Notes: generated by a model not told the origin, from the sequence alone. A stretch of DNA of 64,000 nucleotides from Simiduia curdlanivorans (GCF_030409605.1 NZ_JAUFQG010000004.1:1800501-1864500); one strand, 5' to 3'. Numbered from the stretch's first letter, positions 8,976 through 17,683 are shown. Made by a program: numbers and translations.

Positions 8976-10121
8976 ATGTCGCGTCCAATAATTTACTTGC
9001 TTTGCTTAGTTGGGGTGTTTTCTACCTTTAGCCTACTTGCTCAAGAGACAGTGCCGGTATCGAGGTACGGCATTAGTGAAACCAGTGGCCTCACCGTAAC
9101 GGTTACGCTCGGTGGCGATGGTGCGCGCGGCGGTAGTCAGTTGCTATTGGTGTTCGAAATGAATAACGGTAGCACACGCAAGTTTGATTTAAATCGCTCC
9201 AGAGCGGAATGGCCCGGCAACAGTGAACGCACAATAGAAGTGTCGGTAATTCCGTCAGTTCGGTATGCCGATGTTACCCGCATGGGCGTTGAATGGCATG
9301 GCAGCCATGGCGATATAATGCAAGAACAGGACGACGTCGATATTAGTAGCCTAGTGGTTAAATCTAAATCGGGCGAGTCATTGCCCGCGTTCATTCGCAA
9401 TCGTGTGGTAAGTGTAGGGTTTGCGAACAATTTTCGTCTTGAGAATGATCAAGTCTATTGGTTTGGTGCTATCCGGCCAGAGGTTCGGCAGTCGGGTGTT
9501 TGCACCTCAGACGCTAGTTGTGATGACGGACGGTTCTGCAATGGCCCTGAACTGTGTTCGCCGGGTGATCCCGCCGCAGACCCGCGCGGTTGTGTGCTGG
9601 CTGCAGCCCCATGCGGCAGCGGAACTGCCTGTAACGAAGAAACTGATCGCTGCGCCGTGAGTTGTCCAGATAATGATGGCGATGGGCACTTAGCGGCTAG
9701 TTGCGGCGGCGATGACTGTGATGATAACGATGCCAATCGCTATCCGGGTAACGTTGAAATTGCAGACAGCAATGATCACGATGAAGACTGTAATCTAAAT
9801 ACTCACGGAATTTTTCGTGGCGCGGCAAGCACGCAAATTTGCGATGGCCGAAATCAAGTGGTGTTAGTGGACGCACAAGAACAATTTACCCGTGCCCGCT
9901 GTGTAACCGGTACGGTTTGCGTTCAGCAGCCCAACGGCACCGGCGTTTGCATGCCTGAGCCCGCAGGTTACCAAGCACCCACGGCAGCTATCTTGCCCAG
10001 CGGGCCACAGCGAGCGCCTACTAATGAGGCCACTAAAAAAACCGACAAACCCTCAACGGATAAAATTCTAAAACCTAGTAAATCAACGTCGATCAAAGAT
10101 CTTTTGAAAGACGGCAATTAA
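8976..10121 (+). CDS. secreted MopE-like cysteine-rich putative metal-binding protein
   Basis: About 381 aa from the ATG at 8976 (GGGAAG upstream). It has a signal peptide (IIYLLCLVGVFSTFSLLAQE), a beta-rich N-terminal domain (residues about 25-170), then a cysteine-rich section: CDDGRFCNGPELC, CGSGTACNEETDRC, and the MopE/Asp-rich motif DNDGDGHLAASCGGDDCDDN followed by RYPGNVEIADSNDHDEDCN. That motif is the putative metal-binding signature shared with MopE of methanotrophs and with many myxobacterial surface proteins. The C-terminal tail is rich in Thr, Pro and Lys. It ends the three-gene envelope operon. Confidence 0.8.
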   Translation: MSRPIIYLLCLVGVFSTFSLLAQETVPVSRYGISETSGLTVTVTLGGDGARGGSQLLLVFEMNNGSTRKFDLNRSRAEWPGNSERTIEVSVIPSVRYADVTRMGVEWHGSHGDIMQEQDDVDISSLVVKSKSGESLPAFIRNRVVSVGFANNFRLENDQVYWFGAIRPEVRQSGVCTSDASCDDGRFCNGPELCSPGDPAADPRGCVLAAAPCGSGTACNEETDRCAVSCPDNDGDGHLAASCGGDDCDDNDANRYPGNVEIADSNDHDEDCNLNTHGIFRGAASTQICDGRNQVVLVDAQEQFTRARCVTGTVCVQQPNGTGVCMPEPAGYQAPTAAILPSGPQRAPTNEATKKTDKPSTDKILKPSKSTSIKDLLKDGN

Positions 10122-10737
10122 ACTTAAACGCATAGTCAGGAAATATTGTTTTCGCAAACCTATTGAAAATACCTATCAGGCCTTTGGTCTGGTAGGGCAT
10201 GTTGGCCTCGAAAATCTTACCTGTGAGCCGGTTTAATTTTCGTGCCGAGTCTTTCAGTTAATTACATTTCATAAACTGTATCTTAAGCGTTTTGCAGAAG
10301 TTACAAATTTGTTCGAAAAATAGGCTTGCCAAAAGTCACATTACGAATTAAAGTGCGCGCTCTGTTGATATTCGATCAACCTTCTATTTCTACTCATTCA
10401 GCCAAAGGAGGCTCAATATGTTTTATGCAATCGAAACTACCAAGATGTTGGGCTTCGCGATTAAGGCTTACGCTAAGTAAGTTTTTCCTTGCCCGTTTCT
10501 GGGCATACAGATCTCAGCCTAAACTAATGTGTTTGCGAGCGTTTTCCGTTAACGCTGGCGGCTGATGTTTTATTCCAACATCTTTATCGCTTTGTACTGC
10601 GCATCGTCGTAGGGCATCGCTTTATCAAAAATTTATGGCCAGCCCAAAAATGGGCCGGTTAGGGGCGGCTCTGTCTTACAAACCATGACTCAAAAGGCAT
10701 GATGTAAAAGATAGAGATCACCCAAAAGGAAAAAGAA
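10122..10737. other. intergenic upstream of rtcB-prfH
   Basis: About 600 bp without a supported gene; the 79-codon plus-strand frame at 10326-10565 has no RBS or recognisable features. A GC-rich hairpin (GGCCAGCCCA, AAAA, TGGGCCGGTT, about 10636-10660) lies upstream of rtcB. I saw no convincing sigma-54 site of the kind used by RtcR-controlled rtcB operons. Confidence 0.4.
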
Positions 10738-11955
10738 ATGGGTAATACAAAAATCTGTGAAATGGTTGAGCTGCCGGCATCCAATGGAAATGTGCCAGTG
10801 CGGTTAATTATTTCAAAAAATAATTGGTTGGAAACCGATGCGCTGGATCAACTGCAGCGCGTTGCGCAGTTTCCGGGTATGTGTGCAGCCTTTGGTTTGC
10901 CGGATTTACACCCTGGCAAAGGCCATCCTATTGGCGCGGCGTTTGTCTCGCGTGCTGTGGTGTATCCACACTTAGTGGGCAGCGATATTGGGTGCGGTAT
11001 GGGGCTTTGGCAAGTCGATGTGCGCGCGCACAAAATCAATAGCGCGCAATGGGAGCGCAAACTTAAAGGTCTGGATGATACCTGGAGCGGCGATGCAAAC
11101 GCCTGGCTGGAAACATTCGGGCTGGATGCAACAAAGGCAACGCCGCAGCAAAACAGCAAGTTGGGCACCATTGGTGGCGGCAATCACTTTGCCGAAGTGC
11201 AAGCGGTGCAGCAAGTGTTTGATGCCGCCGCGCTAGCCACCTGCGGGTTAGATAAAAACAGTGTGGTGTTGCTTGCGCACAGTGGCTCGCGCGGTTTGGG
11301 GCAGGATATTTTAACCCAATATATCGAAGCCTTTGGTAGCGCGGGTTTATTAACTGAGCAAGCGCAGCCTTATATGCAGCAGCATAACTTTGCCGATGCC
11401 TGGGCCGCCGCAAACCGCGCCTTGATCGCGCATCGCTTCGCTAGTGCTTTGCGTTTATGCATTCGGCCTTTACTCGATGTGTCTCACAATCATGTGCGGC
11501 CCTTGCGTCCTGCGGAGGCGGCATGTCTGCAGCTAGATGCGCAGGCCGGCGAGCACTATTGGCTACACCGCAAAGGTGCCAGCCCATCCACGGAAGGTTT
11601 GGTGATGATTCCGGGCTCCCGTGGCAGCTTGAGTTATCTGGTGCAGCCACGTTCGCAAGATTTACCGGCGCTAGCACAGGCGGGTTTTTCTGTTGCACAC
11701 GGCGCTGGCCGTAAATGGAAGCGCAGTGATTGCAAGGCGCGGTTACTTAAACACCTGCAGGTGAAAGATTTGGAAAGCACGGCCTTTGGTAGCCGGATTA
11801 TTTGCAAACATAGAGACCTGCTGTTCGAAGAGGCGCCGCAGGCGTACAAAAATATTGATCGGGTAGTGGCAGATTTGGTGGCCGCAGGTTTGATAGACCT
11901 GGTGGCCAGCTTTAAGCCTGTGCTGACCTACAAAACCATGAGGAAGGCATCGTGA
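10738..11955 (+). CDS. rtcB: RtcB-family RNA ligase (PrfH-linked type)
   Basis: 405 aa. Key RtcB elements are present: GLPDLHPGKGHPIGAAF, the catalytic metal-binding GSDIGCGMG (cysteine), GGGNHFAEV, AHSGSRGLG, SHNHVRP, and the guanylylated histidine in SVAHGAGRKWKR near the C-terminus. RtcB joins 3'-phosphate or 2',3'-cyclic phosphate RNA ends to 5'-OH ends. The next gene, prfH, overlaps it, so this is the RtcB2-PrfH type module reported to repair 16S rRNA cut in the decoding centre by colicin E3-like ribotoxins. It is clearly different from the second rtcB at 55.9 kb. Confidence 0.93.
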   Translation: MGNTKICEMVELPASNGNVPVRLIISKNNWLETDALDQLQRVAQFPGMCAAFGLPDLHPGKGHPIGAAFVSRAVVYPHLVGSDIGCGMGLWQVDVRAHKINSAQWERKLKGLDDTWSGDANAWLETFGLDATKATPQQNSKLGTIGGGNHFAEVQAVQQVFDAAALATCGLDKNSVVLLAHSGSRGLGQDILTQYIEAFGSAGLLTEQAQPYMQQHNFADAWAAANRALIAHRFASALRLCIRPLLDVSHNHVRPLRPAEAACLQLDAQAGEHYWLHRKGASPSTEGLVMIPGSRGSLSYLVQPRSQDLPALAQAGFSVAHGAGRKWKRSDCKARLLKHLQVKDLESTAFGSRIICKHRDLLFEEAPQAYKNIDRVVADLVAAGLIDLVASFKPVLTYKTMRKAS

Positions 11956-12665
11956 ACAGTTTTGCAACACAAACAATAGCGCAAGCAGCTGCGCAAACAA
12001 TTTATCTACAAATCAGTGCCGGGCAAGGGCCCAGAGAGTGTGGCTGGGTGGTGGCGAAAGTGACCGAGAAAATATTGGCGGCGGCCAGTCAAATAAAACT
12101 GTGTGCAACTTTGTTAGAAGCGCGGGCTTTTGACAAGGCATCGATGAAACGAAATGTGTTGGAACCCGAAACTGCTAGCTATAAGTCGGCGCTCATTAGC
12201 CTTGCAGGTGATGGTGCGCAGGCCTTATTTGAGCAGTGGCAGGGCTCGGTGCAATGGCAGGGCGAAAGCCCCTATAGGCCAGGCCATAAACGCACTAATT
12301 GGTTTGTGAGTGTGCAGTGTGTTGACTACAGCTGCCTTTCGCCCGCGTCTATCTCGGCGTTGGAAAAAGACGTGCGCTTTGAGGCTACGCGCTCGAGTGG
12401 GCCGGGTGGCCAGCATGTGAATAAAACCAGCAGCGCCGTGTGGGCGACGCATCTACCCACCGGTATAAAGCTGAGGGTGGAATCTGATCGGTCACAACAC
12501 CGCAATCGCCGTATTGCGTTGGAGCGCTTGCAGTTGCAATTAAATGCGACTGAGCAAGCCGCCGTGCAACAGCAGGTGGCGGCGAACCGGCTGGCGCATT
12601 ATCAACTGCAACGGGGTAATGCCGTAAAAGTTTTTTGCGGCGCTGATTTCGTAGAAAAACATTAA
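11952..12665 (+). CDS. prfH: peptide chain release factor H (PrfH)
   Basis: 237 aa, starting at a GTG that overlaps the rtcB stop (GTGA). The class I release-factor peptidyl hydrolase motif is clear: RSSGPGGQHVNKTSSAVWATHLPTGI with GGQ near residue 152, then VESDRSQHRNRRIALERL. The stop-codon recognition domain of RF1/RF2 is absent; the N-terminal half is the short domain typical of PrfH. PrfH releases nascent peptides from ribosomes damaged in the decoding centre so that the partner RtcB can reseal the rRNA. The overlap indicates coupled translation. Confidence 0.92.
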   Translation: MNSFATQTIAQAAAQTIYLQISAGQGPRECGWVVAKVTEKILAAASQIKLCATLLEARAFDKASMKRNVLEPETASYKSALISLAGDGAQALFEQWQGSVQWQGESPYRPGHKRTNWFVSVQCVDYSCLSPASISALEKDVRFEATRSSGPGGQHVNKTSSAVWATHLPTGIKLRVESDRSQHRNRRIALERLQLQLNATEQAAVQQQVAANRLAHYQLQRGNAVKVFCGADFVEKH

Positions 12666-12816
12666 CGAATTTTTATTTCACCTTCAAAAAGGTATCGGGA
12701 GAAAGCGATGACAAATAGTTACCCGCTAAATAAACAAAGAAATTGCACAAGCCACAGCCAGCTAGGCGTGTTCGCGCGCTGGCGATGGCGAATAAATTGC
12801 TTACGGAAAACAGACC

Positions 12817-13773
12817 ATGAAATCACAAGACGTAGAAGACGTTATCGCCTGCTTGGGTGATGAGCGCAGAATATTTCGCTATTTTAAAGATCGCTATTGT
12901 TTCGATCTGTTGGCCTTAGATTTACAGCGTCAGCAATTGGCACAAGTAAAAGTAGCGCAATTAAAAGCCGGGCCACTGGCGCGCTACCTGCAAAAACCAT
13001 TACTGGCCAGCGCCTTAAAACAGTGTGGTGGCGGTGTGGTAGATGTTAAGAGTTTCGGCCCGGTCGACGCCGTGCAAGCGCTGCCTTTCTCCATCACCTT
13101 GGGGCGTTGGGGTGACGGCGATAGAGGCTGGGACCAAACCTCGCGCAACCAATGCAACCTGGTGTTGCAGCTGAATTTCGATAGCGGCCACAACGCCCGC
13201 TACAACCGTTTGGTTAAACCCGCCAATGCCTACGGCCCGTTCGAGTCCTACGGCCACCCGGTGCATCAGCAGGGTTATAAAACCCTAGCGTGGGTGCGGC
13301 TGGATATCGATTTTGGCACTGGTGAAGTGCTTATTGAGGAAATCCAAAACGACTGGCTGCGCAAAGCCGAGCGCGTGCTCGACCGAATAAACCGGCGCCG
13401 CTCCCGCAGCCCGCAGGTAAAACCGCAAGACGTGATTCGCGCCATCAACGGCAGCTACAACGATCTTGTCACCTATGTAGAAAAAGAGCTGCAACCCTAC
13501 CGCAACCTTTGGGCCGAGGCCGCCATGCTGGCCGCGATTCGCTTTATTAAAGATGACTTGGGTATCAGCACCGTCTATTACCACAGTTTCGACACCGGCA
13601 TAAAGCTCAAGCGCGTCGGCGGCGCACCACCGCGCTCTATGTACACCACATTGCCCAAGCAATTTGGCTTCGAACTCACTACCGAAGTGCCGGAGATGTT
13701 GGCTACACACAAGCATTCTCGGCGCTATATTAAGGCGATAAAGGCGCCGAGTTGGTTTAGGCGGGAGGTATAG
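12817..13773 (+). CDS. hypothetical protein, 318 aa, downstream of rtcB-prfH
   Basis: I do not recognise a family. The protein looks soluble and enzymatic rather than structural. It has conserved-looking segments: SITLGRWGDGDRGWDQTSR, LVLQLNFDSGHNARY, VRLDIDFGTGEVLIEEIQND, then a helix and FIKDDLGISTVYYHSFDTG followed by PPRSMYTTLPKQFGFE. Several acidic and histidine residues could form an active site, but this is speculation. The start is the ATG after CGGAAAAC. It follows prfH by 150 bp on the same strand and may be part of the same response module; equally it may be unrelated cargo. Confidence 0.7.
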   Translation: MKSQDVEDVIACLGDERRIFRYFKDRYCFDLLALDLQRQQLAQVKVAQLKAGPLARYLQKPLLASALKQCGGGVVDVKSFGPVDAVQALPFSITLGRWGDGDRGWDQTSRNQCNLVLQLNFDSGHNARYNRLVKPANAYGPFESYGHPVHQQGYKTLAWVRLDIDFGTGEVLIEEIQNDWLRKAERVLDRINRRRSRSPQVKPQDVIRAINGSYNDLVTYVEKELQPYRNLWAEAAMLAAIRFIKDDLGISTVYYHSFDTGIKLKRVGGAPPRSMYTTLPKQFGFELTTEVPEMLATHKHSRRYIKAIKAPSWFRREV

Positions 13774-13836
13774 AGGGGGGGCATACTAAGCTGCAAGGCG
13801 GATGGCCGCCCCCTGCAAGCTGCATGCTGCATGCTG

Positions 13837-13960
13837 CAAGCCGGATGGCCGGACCCCGCAAGCCGGATGGCCGGACCCCGCAAGCCGGATGGCCGGACCC
13901 CGCAAGCCGGATGGCCGGACCCCACAAGCCGGATGGCCGGACCCAAAAGCCGGATGGCCA
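13837..13960 (+). repeat. 22-bp tandem repeat array
   Basis: Units of 22 bp starting CAAGCCGGATGGCC and ending GGACCCCG occur about five times without spacers (from 13837, 13859, 13881, 13903 and 13925), followed by a degenerate unit. A single unit recurs at about 22209-22237 beside a copy of repeat family A. Each unit holds CCGGATGGCCGG, which is nearly palindromic. Confidence 0.85.
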
Positions 13961-13965
13961 CCCCA

Positions 13966-14020
13966 CGGATGGCCGCCCCACCCCATTAACCCCAAAATGA
14001 GAAGCTTTGAAGGAGCGCTA
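13966..14020 (+). repeat. dispersed repeat family A, copy 1
   Basis: Core CCCCATTAACCCCAAAATG followed by a GAAGCTTTGAA-like block and GCGCTA. Other copies are at 19432-19497, 19547-19615, 21968-22030 and 22149-22206, all in the toxin-antitoxin cluster and all on the plus strand. The core does not match integron attC consensus boxes. Confidence 0.75.
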
Positions 14021-14043
14021 TTGCCATCATCGCCAGCCTGCAA

Positions 14044-14072
14044 TATATTCATATTTGTTAAATATGAATATA
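14044..14072 (+). promoter_or_regulatory. palindromic operator of the first parDE operon
   Basis: A perfect inverted repeat with 13-bp arms (TATATTCATATTT at 14044-14056, AAATATGAATATA at 14060-14072) and a 3-bp spacer, 11 bp before the parD ATG. ParD proteins repress their own operon at such palindromes. Confidence 0.8.
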
Positions 14073-14083
14073 CGAGGTGAGTT

Positions 14084-14332
14084 ATGGCCACAACCAGCCT
14101 GAGCTTGGGGGAGCACTGGGAGGTGTTCATTAAGAATGAGATTTCAAGCGGCCGTTACGGCTCCGCCAGTGAAGTGGTACGCGATGCCTTGCGCGCCATG
14201 GAGGAGCGCAAAAGCAAGTTGGAAGCGCTGCGCGCCCATCTGGCCGAAGGCGCTACACAGGCTAAAAATGGCGAGTTTGTTGATGACTTTTCTATGGACT
14301 CGCTCATCAATGACCTGGATGCAGAGTCCTGA
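14084..14332 (+). CDS. parD: ParD-family antitoxin
   Basis: 82 aa with the ParD ribbon-helix-helix N-terminus: TSLSLGEHWEVFIKNEISSG (beta strand and first helix), RYGSASEVVRDALRAMEERK (second helix with the typical SEVVRDALR), then an acidic C-terminal tail that wraps the toxin. It should repress the operon and neutralise ParE. The start has GAGGTGAG upstream and the ATG lies just after a perfect palindrome. Its stop overlaps the ParE start by one base, the usual arrangement for coupled synthesis. Confidence 0.92.
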   Translation: MATTSLSLGEHWEVFIKNEISSGRYGSASEVVRDALRAMEERKSKLEALRAHLAEGATQAKNGEFVDDFSMDSLINDLDAES

Positions 14333-14640
14333 TGCCACCCACTAGAAAAGTCAGGATTACCCCGCGCGCCTGGGAAGACCTTAAAAATATTGGTCGTTAC
14401 ACAGAGCGCACTTGGGGCAAAGCCCAGCGAAACCTCTACTTGAAGAGTATCGAAGCCCGCTTTAAATGGCTGGCGGAAAATCCACAACTGGGGAAGCACC
14501 GGACAGATATCTGTGAGGGATACCATGGTTTCCCTGAAGGTCAGCACGTGGTGTTCTATCTGTTTAGTAGCAGCACCATTGATATCATCGGCATTCCTCA
14601 CAAGGAAATGGACACCCTCAGCTACTTCCTCGGCGGCTGA
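14332..14640 (+). CDS. parE: ParE/RelE-superfamily toxin
   Basis: 102 aa. ParE features: VRITPRAWEDLKNIGRYTERTWGKAQRNLYL (helical hairpin), WLAENPQLGKHRTDICEGYHGFPEGQHVVFYLFSSSTIDIIGIPHKEMD. ParE toxins usually poison DNA gyrase. The length and the C-terminal strand are complete, so the toxin is probably functional, paired with the overlapping ParD. A short tandem repeat and a family-R repeat follow it. Confidence 0.92.
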   Translation: MPPTRKVRITPRAWEDLKNIGRYTERTWGKAQRNLYLKSIEARFKWLAENPQLGKHRTDICEGYHGFPEGQHVVFYLFSSSTIDIIGIPHKEMDTLSYFLGG

Positions 14641-14754
14641 CAGCCTGATTTCAACGCCAGCCATGCTCCGTTATTTTCCGCACCAGCCAGCACGCGCAGG
14701 CTGTAATTGAGATATTTCCGAATGACTTTCCATATAGATAATTGCCACCAGTAC

Positions 14755-14791
14755 AAAATCGAGTGTCGCACTACCCATCGAATGGTCGAAC
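14755..14791 (+). repeat. dispersed repeat R, degenerate copy 3
   Basis: AAAATCGAGTGTCGCACTACC followed by a diverged right half. It corresponds to the start of the copies at 1957 and 7371 and lies between parDE and the Fic gene. Confidence 0.55.
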
Positions 14792-14822
14792 CCCTTCTAA
14801 AGAGGCTGGCCCGCCAGCTTGG

Positions 14823-14886
14823 TTGTTGTGGCTGTCCCGTTAGATAGTCCCGTTAGATACTCGTTGTGGCTGTCCCGTTAGATACT
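14823..14886 (+). repeat. short direct repeats upstream of the Fic gene
   Basis: GTTGTGGCTGTCCCGTTAGATA-like sequence occurs twice with a partial third copy (GTCCCGTTAGATA) between. The block may affect the Fic promoter region or simply be slippage. Confidence 0.7.
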
Positions 14887-14918
14887 CTTTATTTCAATAA
14901 GCTGCCAGCAATTGGCGT

Positions 14919-14983
14919 TTGAGCCGAATAACCTCTATTATTCGGCTCATTATGTGAGCCAAATAAGCGCTTTATTCGGCTCA
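14919..14983 (+). promoter_or_regulatory. operator-like palindromes of the Fic gene (repeat family C, copy 1)
   Basis: GAGCCGAATAA ... TTATTCGGCTC followed by GTGAGCCAAATAA ... TTTATTCGGCTCA: two nested or tandem inverted repeats about 30 bp before the Fic start. Related copies at 17684-17740 and 21517-21548 lack a downstream Fic gene. Confidence 0.7.
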
Positions 14984-15011
14984 ACAGCAAGCCATAACGG
15001 TGGAAGCAACT

Positions 15012-16196
15012 ATGCGATATATCTGGCAACTAACTGCCTGGCAGCAGGGCGTAGCACCCACGTTTCACTGGCAGGAAGAAACCTTGCGCCCGCAGCTACA
15101 GCGAGTACGCTTGCAGCAGGGGCGGCTACTGGGCCAGTCAGAATCTCTAACCAATGAAAACCAAGCAGCACACTTGGATGCGCTGGTGCAAACCGCCCTG
15201 CGCACCAGTGAAATAGAAGGCGAAAAACTTGATGCGGCCTCCGTACGTTCCTCTGTGGTTCGGCATCTGGGCTTAGACCAAGCAGGATTTGTAGGTAAAG
15301 CGAATAACTTTACCGGCACCCCACAAACCGAAGCACTGGTACAGCTGCTAATTGACGCCACCAGCAACATTACGCAGCCTCTTAGCCAGAACACCCTTTG
15401 TGATTGGCAGGCTGCCTTATTCCCCAGTACACCTAAGTTTCAAACCCTGCACGCGCCCGTTTTAATAGGCCAATTGCGTGGCGATGCCCCCATGCAAGTG
15501 ATCTCCGGCCGAATGGATAAACCCATCGTGCATTTTGAAGCGCCGCCTAGGCAAGGGTTGGAAGGTGAGCTACAACGCTTCACCCAGTGGTTTAATAATC
15601 CACCTGTTGAGGTCGACACGTTATTGCGCGCAGCCATCGCTCATCTTTGGCTCATCACCTTGCACCCCTTTGATGATGGTAATGGCCGCGTTACCCGTGC
15701 AGTAACAGATCGAGCCTTGGCCCAAGCGGAAGTCAACAGTATTCGCTTTTACTCTTTAAGCGCCGCCATCATGGCGCGTCGCAGGGAATACTATGAGCAG
15801 CTCGAACAGGCACAAAAAGGGAGCCTAGATATTACCTCTTGGTTGCAGTGGTTTTTATCCGTACTGGAAGACGCCATCGTCAGCGGCCTGCAACGCTTTG
15901 AGCGTGTGCTTAATAAAACCCGCTTTTGGCAACAGCACGCTCAAACTGTATTAAGCGAGCGCCAGATTAAAGTACTTAACCGGTTGTTAGATAATCTGGG
16001 TGAAGAATTTATCCAAGGTATTAACGCCAGCAAATACCAAGCATTGGCCAAAGTCAGTAAATCCAGCGCCACCCGCGAGCTAGCAGACCTTGTGCAAAAA
16101 AAATGTATTAATAAATTACCCGGTGGTGGTCGCAGTACCCGTTATGAATTGGCCATTGCGCTTAGGTCAAAAGCGTCAGAGGCACCCAAGGTCTAG
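15012..16196 (+). CDS. Fic family AMP-transferase-like protein with DUF4172 N-terminus
   Basis: 394 aa from the ATG at 15012 (MRYIWQLTAW fits the DUF4172 start; GGTGGAAG lies upstream). The inhibitory-helix motif TSEIEGE near residue 65 matches (S/T)xxxE(G/N), placing it with self-inhibited Fic proteins. The catalytic motif is HPFDDGNGRVTRA near residue 220. The C-terminal domain carries a winged-helix-like segment (LAKVSKSSATRELADLVQKKCINKLPGGGRSTRYELA), typical for this family and probably DNA binding. Fic enzymes transfer AMP or similar groups to target proteins. The palindromic sequences directly upstream fit autoregulation. Confidence 0.92.
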   Translation: MRYIWQLTAWQQGVAPTFHWQEETLRPQLQRVRLQQGRLLGQSESLTNENQAAHLDALVQTALRTSEIEGEKLDAASVRSSVVRHLGLDQAGFVGKANNFTGTPQTEALVQLLIDATSNITQPLSQNTLCDWQAALFPSTPKFQTLHAPVLIGQLRGDAPMQVISGRMDKPIVHFEAPPRQGLEGELQRFTQWFNNPPVEVDTLLRAAIAHLWLITLHPFDDGNGRVTRAVTDRALAQAEVNSIRFYSLSAAIMARRREYYEQLEQAQKGSLDITSWLQWFLSVLEDAIVSGLQRFERVLNKTRFWQQHAQTVLSERQIKVLNRLLDNLGEEFIQGINASKYQALAKVSKSSATRELADLVQKKCINKLPGGGRSTRYELAIALRSKASEAPKV

Positions 16197-16499
16197 GTGT
16201 CAATATTTGGGTGTATTCCTATGGGTATAAAAGGGCTAGCGGTCAAGGTTGCGCGCGCTCAGCTCAAGTCACTAAATCCCTTTTAATTTGATAGAGCCTT
16301 TTGTGAATTGTGGTCCGCGCAAGAATCCATTGTGAATGACGTAAAAGTATTTCTTGTCACTTTTGTGAGAACAAAAGTAACCCAGTCGGAGCGTAATGGT
16401 TTTCAATTGCTAGGGGGTTGGCTACAGAAAGTTGGCCGCAGGCAACGAGCAAGGGTACTGCAAGCCACTTAACGCTTGGTGCCGCGCCTGGCGTGTAGG
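16197..16499. repeat. intergenic with repeat family B, copy 1 (16352-16393)
   Basis: GTCACTTTTGTGAGAACAAAAGTAACCC is an imperfect palindrome. Fuller copies follow at 18540-18669, 21617-21762 and 21852-21940. No gene is seen between the Fic stop and the convergent nucleotidyltransferase gene. Confidence 0.7.
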
Positions 16500-17075
16500 T
16501 CACGTTTTTAAGTTCGTAATTACAAAACGTTCGATGTCTACCATCTCTAATACACCATCATTTTTAAGTCTGTCATGGTAACTGGCTACTTTTAGAAAGG
16601 CCTCCTTTGAGCTTTCTTTTATGCAGAAAACCCTTATTTCATTCGGATTAATGCTGTGGCATAGCATGATGCATAGCGCCTGTACCAGTGACTGTTTGTC
16701 TTGCCAGTGGAAATAGGCTGCAAGACGGTCTTTAACCACATCGTGCGCCAGTAATATTGGAACTGCACCTTGCTCTGTTTTAAATTCGGTATGTTTTGTA
16801 ATGAACTCATCGCCAACTGACAGTGGCGCTGAAGGAAATTCGACAACAATGTCGGTCTTGTCACTTGTGTAAACTCTACCTTTTTTCTGAAACCCCAATG
16901 CTTTCATGGCGCTTTGTAGAGCGCTTGGTGTTTGGTAAGAAATATCTACCATGTCGATATCTTTGGTAAGGTAACGGTTATCTGTATAACAAGCCACAGC
17001 TAACCCGCCCACTAAAACAACGTCGATATTTCTGGCCTTTAAGTGCTGCGCAATATGGCCAGCGAGTTGAACCAT
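16500..17075 (-). CDS. nucleotidyltransferase-fold protein (toxin-antitoxin style)
   Basis: 191 aa. The nucleotidyltransferase start is visible: NIDVVLVGGLAVACYTDNRYLTKDIDMVDISY, with GG and the DID acidic pair. The rest (KGRVYTSDKTDIVVEFPSAPLSVGDEF, LLAHDVVKDRLAAYFHWQDKQSLVQAL) resembles proteins annotated as nucleotidyltransferase or AbiEii-like. It lies 30 bp after a winged-helix gene on the same strand, so the two form an AbiE-like pair: regulator first, nucleotidyltransferase second. Target and activity are not known. Confidence 0.75.
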   Translation of the reverse strand: MVQLAGHIAQHLKARNIDVVLVGGLAVACYTDNRYLTKDIDMVDISYQTPSALQSAMKALGFQKKGRVYTSDKTDIVVEFPSAPLSVGDEFITKHTEFKTEQGAVPILLAHDVVKDRLAAYFHWQDKQSLVQALCIMLCHSINPNEIRVFCIKESSKEAFLKVASYHDRLKNDGVLEMVDIERFVITNLKT

Positions 17076-17104
17076 TGAAAATTTTGAGATATCTGTCTTA
17101 GCGT

Positions 17105-17497
17105 TTACTTAGTTTGTTTAACAGTGGTTCTGAAGGGGGCTTTAACGGTTTCATTGGCATAAACCACAGGCTTCTCTGCTTTCCTAGGTCTGTTTCGAGT
17201 CATCGTGAGTTTTGTGGTTAAGTCTTGAGGGTAGGCCTCTATCGCTTTTTTAATGAGCGCCGTTAGGTGCACTAAAAATGGGTAGCGGGGGTTTAACTCG
17301 TACTCTTGTAATTTCCCAATAGCACGGCTCACTACCACGCCATCTTCCTCCATGCGGATAAGTTGTTTTTGAATCGCGTTTTGGGAGGAACCATAGAATT
17401 CAGCAATCGCCTTGCCGTAGCCCTTTTCGCGCAACAGTAAGTAGATCAAGATCTTCTCTTGGCTCTCTGCCCGCAATATACCTTTGAGTACAAACAT
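17105..17497 (-). CDS. winged-helix regulator paired with the nucleotidyltransferase
   Basis: 130 aa. Residues about 10-70 form a winged helix (ESQEKILIYLLLREKGYGKAIAEFYGSSQNAIQKQLIRMEEDGVVVSRAIGKLQEYELNPRYPFL). The C-terminal 40 residues are basic and probably disordered. Its role is most likely repression of its own operon and possibly antitoxin to the downstream nucleotidyltransferase. A group of palindromes (ATATACCAA, CTA, TTGGTATAT) lies immediately upstream of its start and is the likely operator. Confidence 0.75.
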   Translation of the reverse strand: MFVLKGILRAESQEKILIYLLLREKGYGKAIAEFYGSSQNAIQKQLIRMEEDGVVVSRAIGKLQEYELNPRYPFLVHLTALIKKAIEAYPQDLTTKLTMTRNRPRKAEKPVVYANETVKAPFRTTVKQTK

Positions 17498-17510
17498 CGC
17501 CTGATACCGT

Positions 17511-17572
17511 ATATACCAACTATTGGTATATATTAACCATAATATGGTTTTTGTAAATCAATAGTTGGTATT
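17511..17572 (-). promoter_or_regulatory. operator cluster of the winged-helix/nucleotidyltransferase operon
   Basis: Perfect inverted repeat ATATACCAA (17511-17519) / TTGGTATAT (17523-17531), then AACCATA (17535-17541) / TATGGTT (17543-17549), then ATAGTTGGTAT. A diverged copy of the whole block is at about 20034-20075 with no matching gene pair. Confidence 0.75.
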
Positions 17573-17683
17573 ACGTAAATAGTGGCGCTATGCAGGTTGA
17601 TTTAAAGGGTTCCTAGTTGCGGTTCGCCATTTGCTGGCGCTGGGCTTGCGGCATTTTCAATTAAGCTAGCTAACCGATTGGTG

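Noticed and set aside
10240..10737. A sigma-54 (RtcR-type) promoter upstream of the first rtcB
   Set aside because: I found no GG-N10-GC pair with the expected flanks in this stretch.
12708..12860. A 50-codon ORF with a good RBS between prfH and the 318-aa gene
   Set aside because: It runs into the next gene's coding sequence in another frame and ends in arginine-rich sequence dictated by that gene; evidence is too weak.
13837..13960. CRISPR-like array of short repeats
   Set aside because: The 22-bp units follow each other directly with no unique spacers and there are no cas genes.
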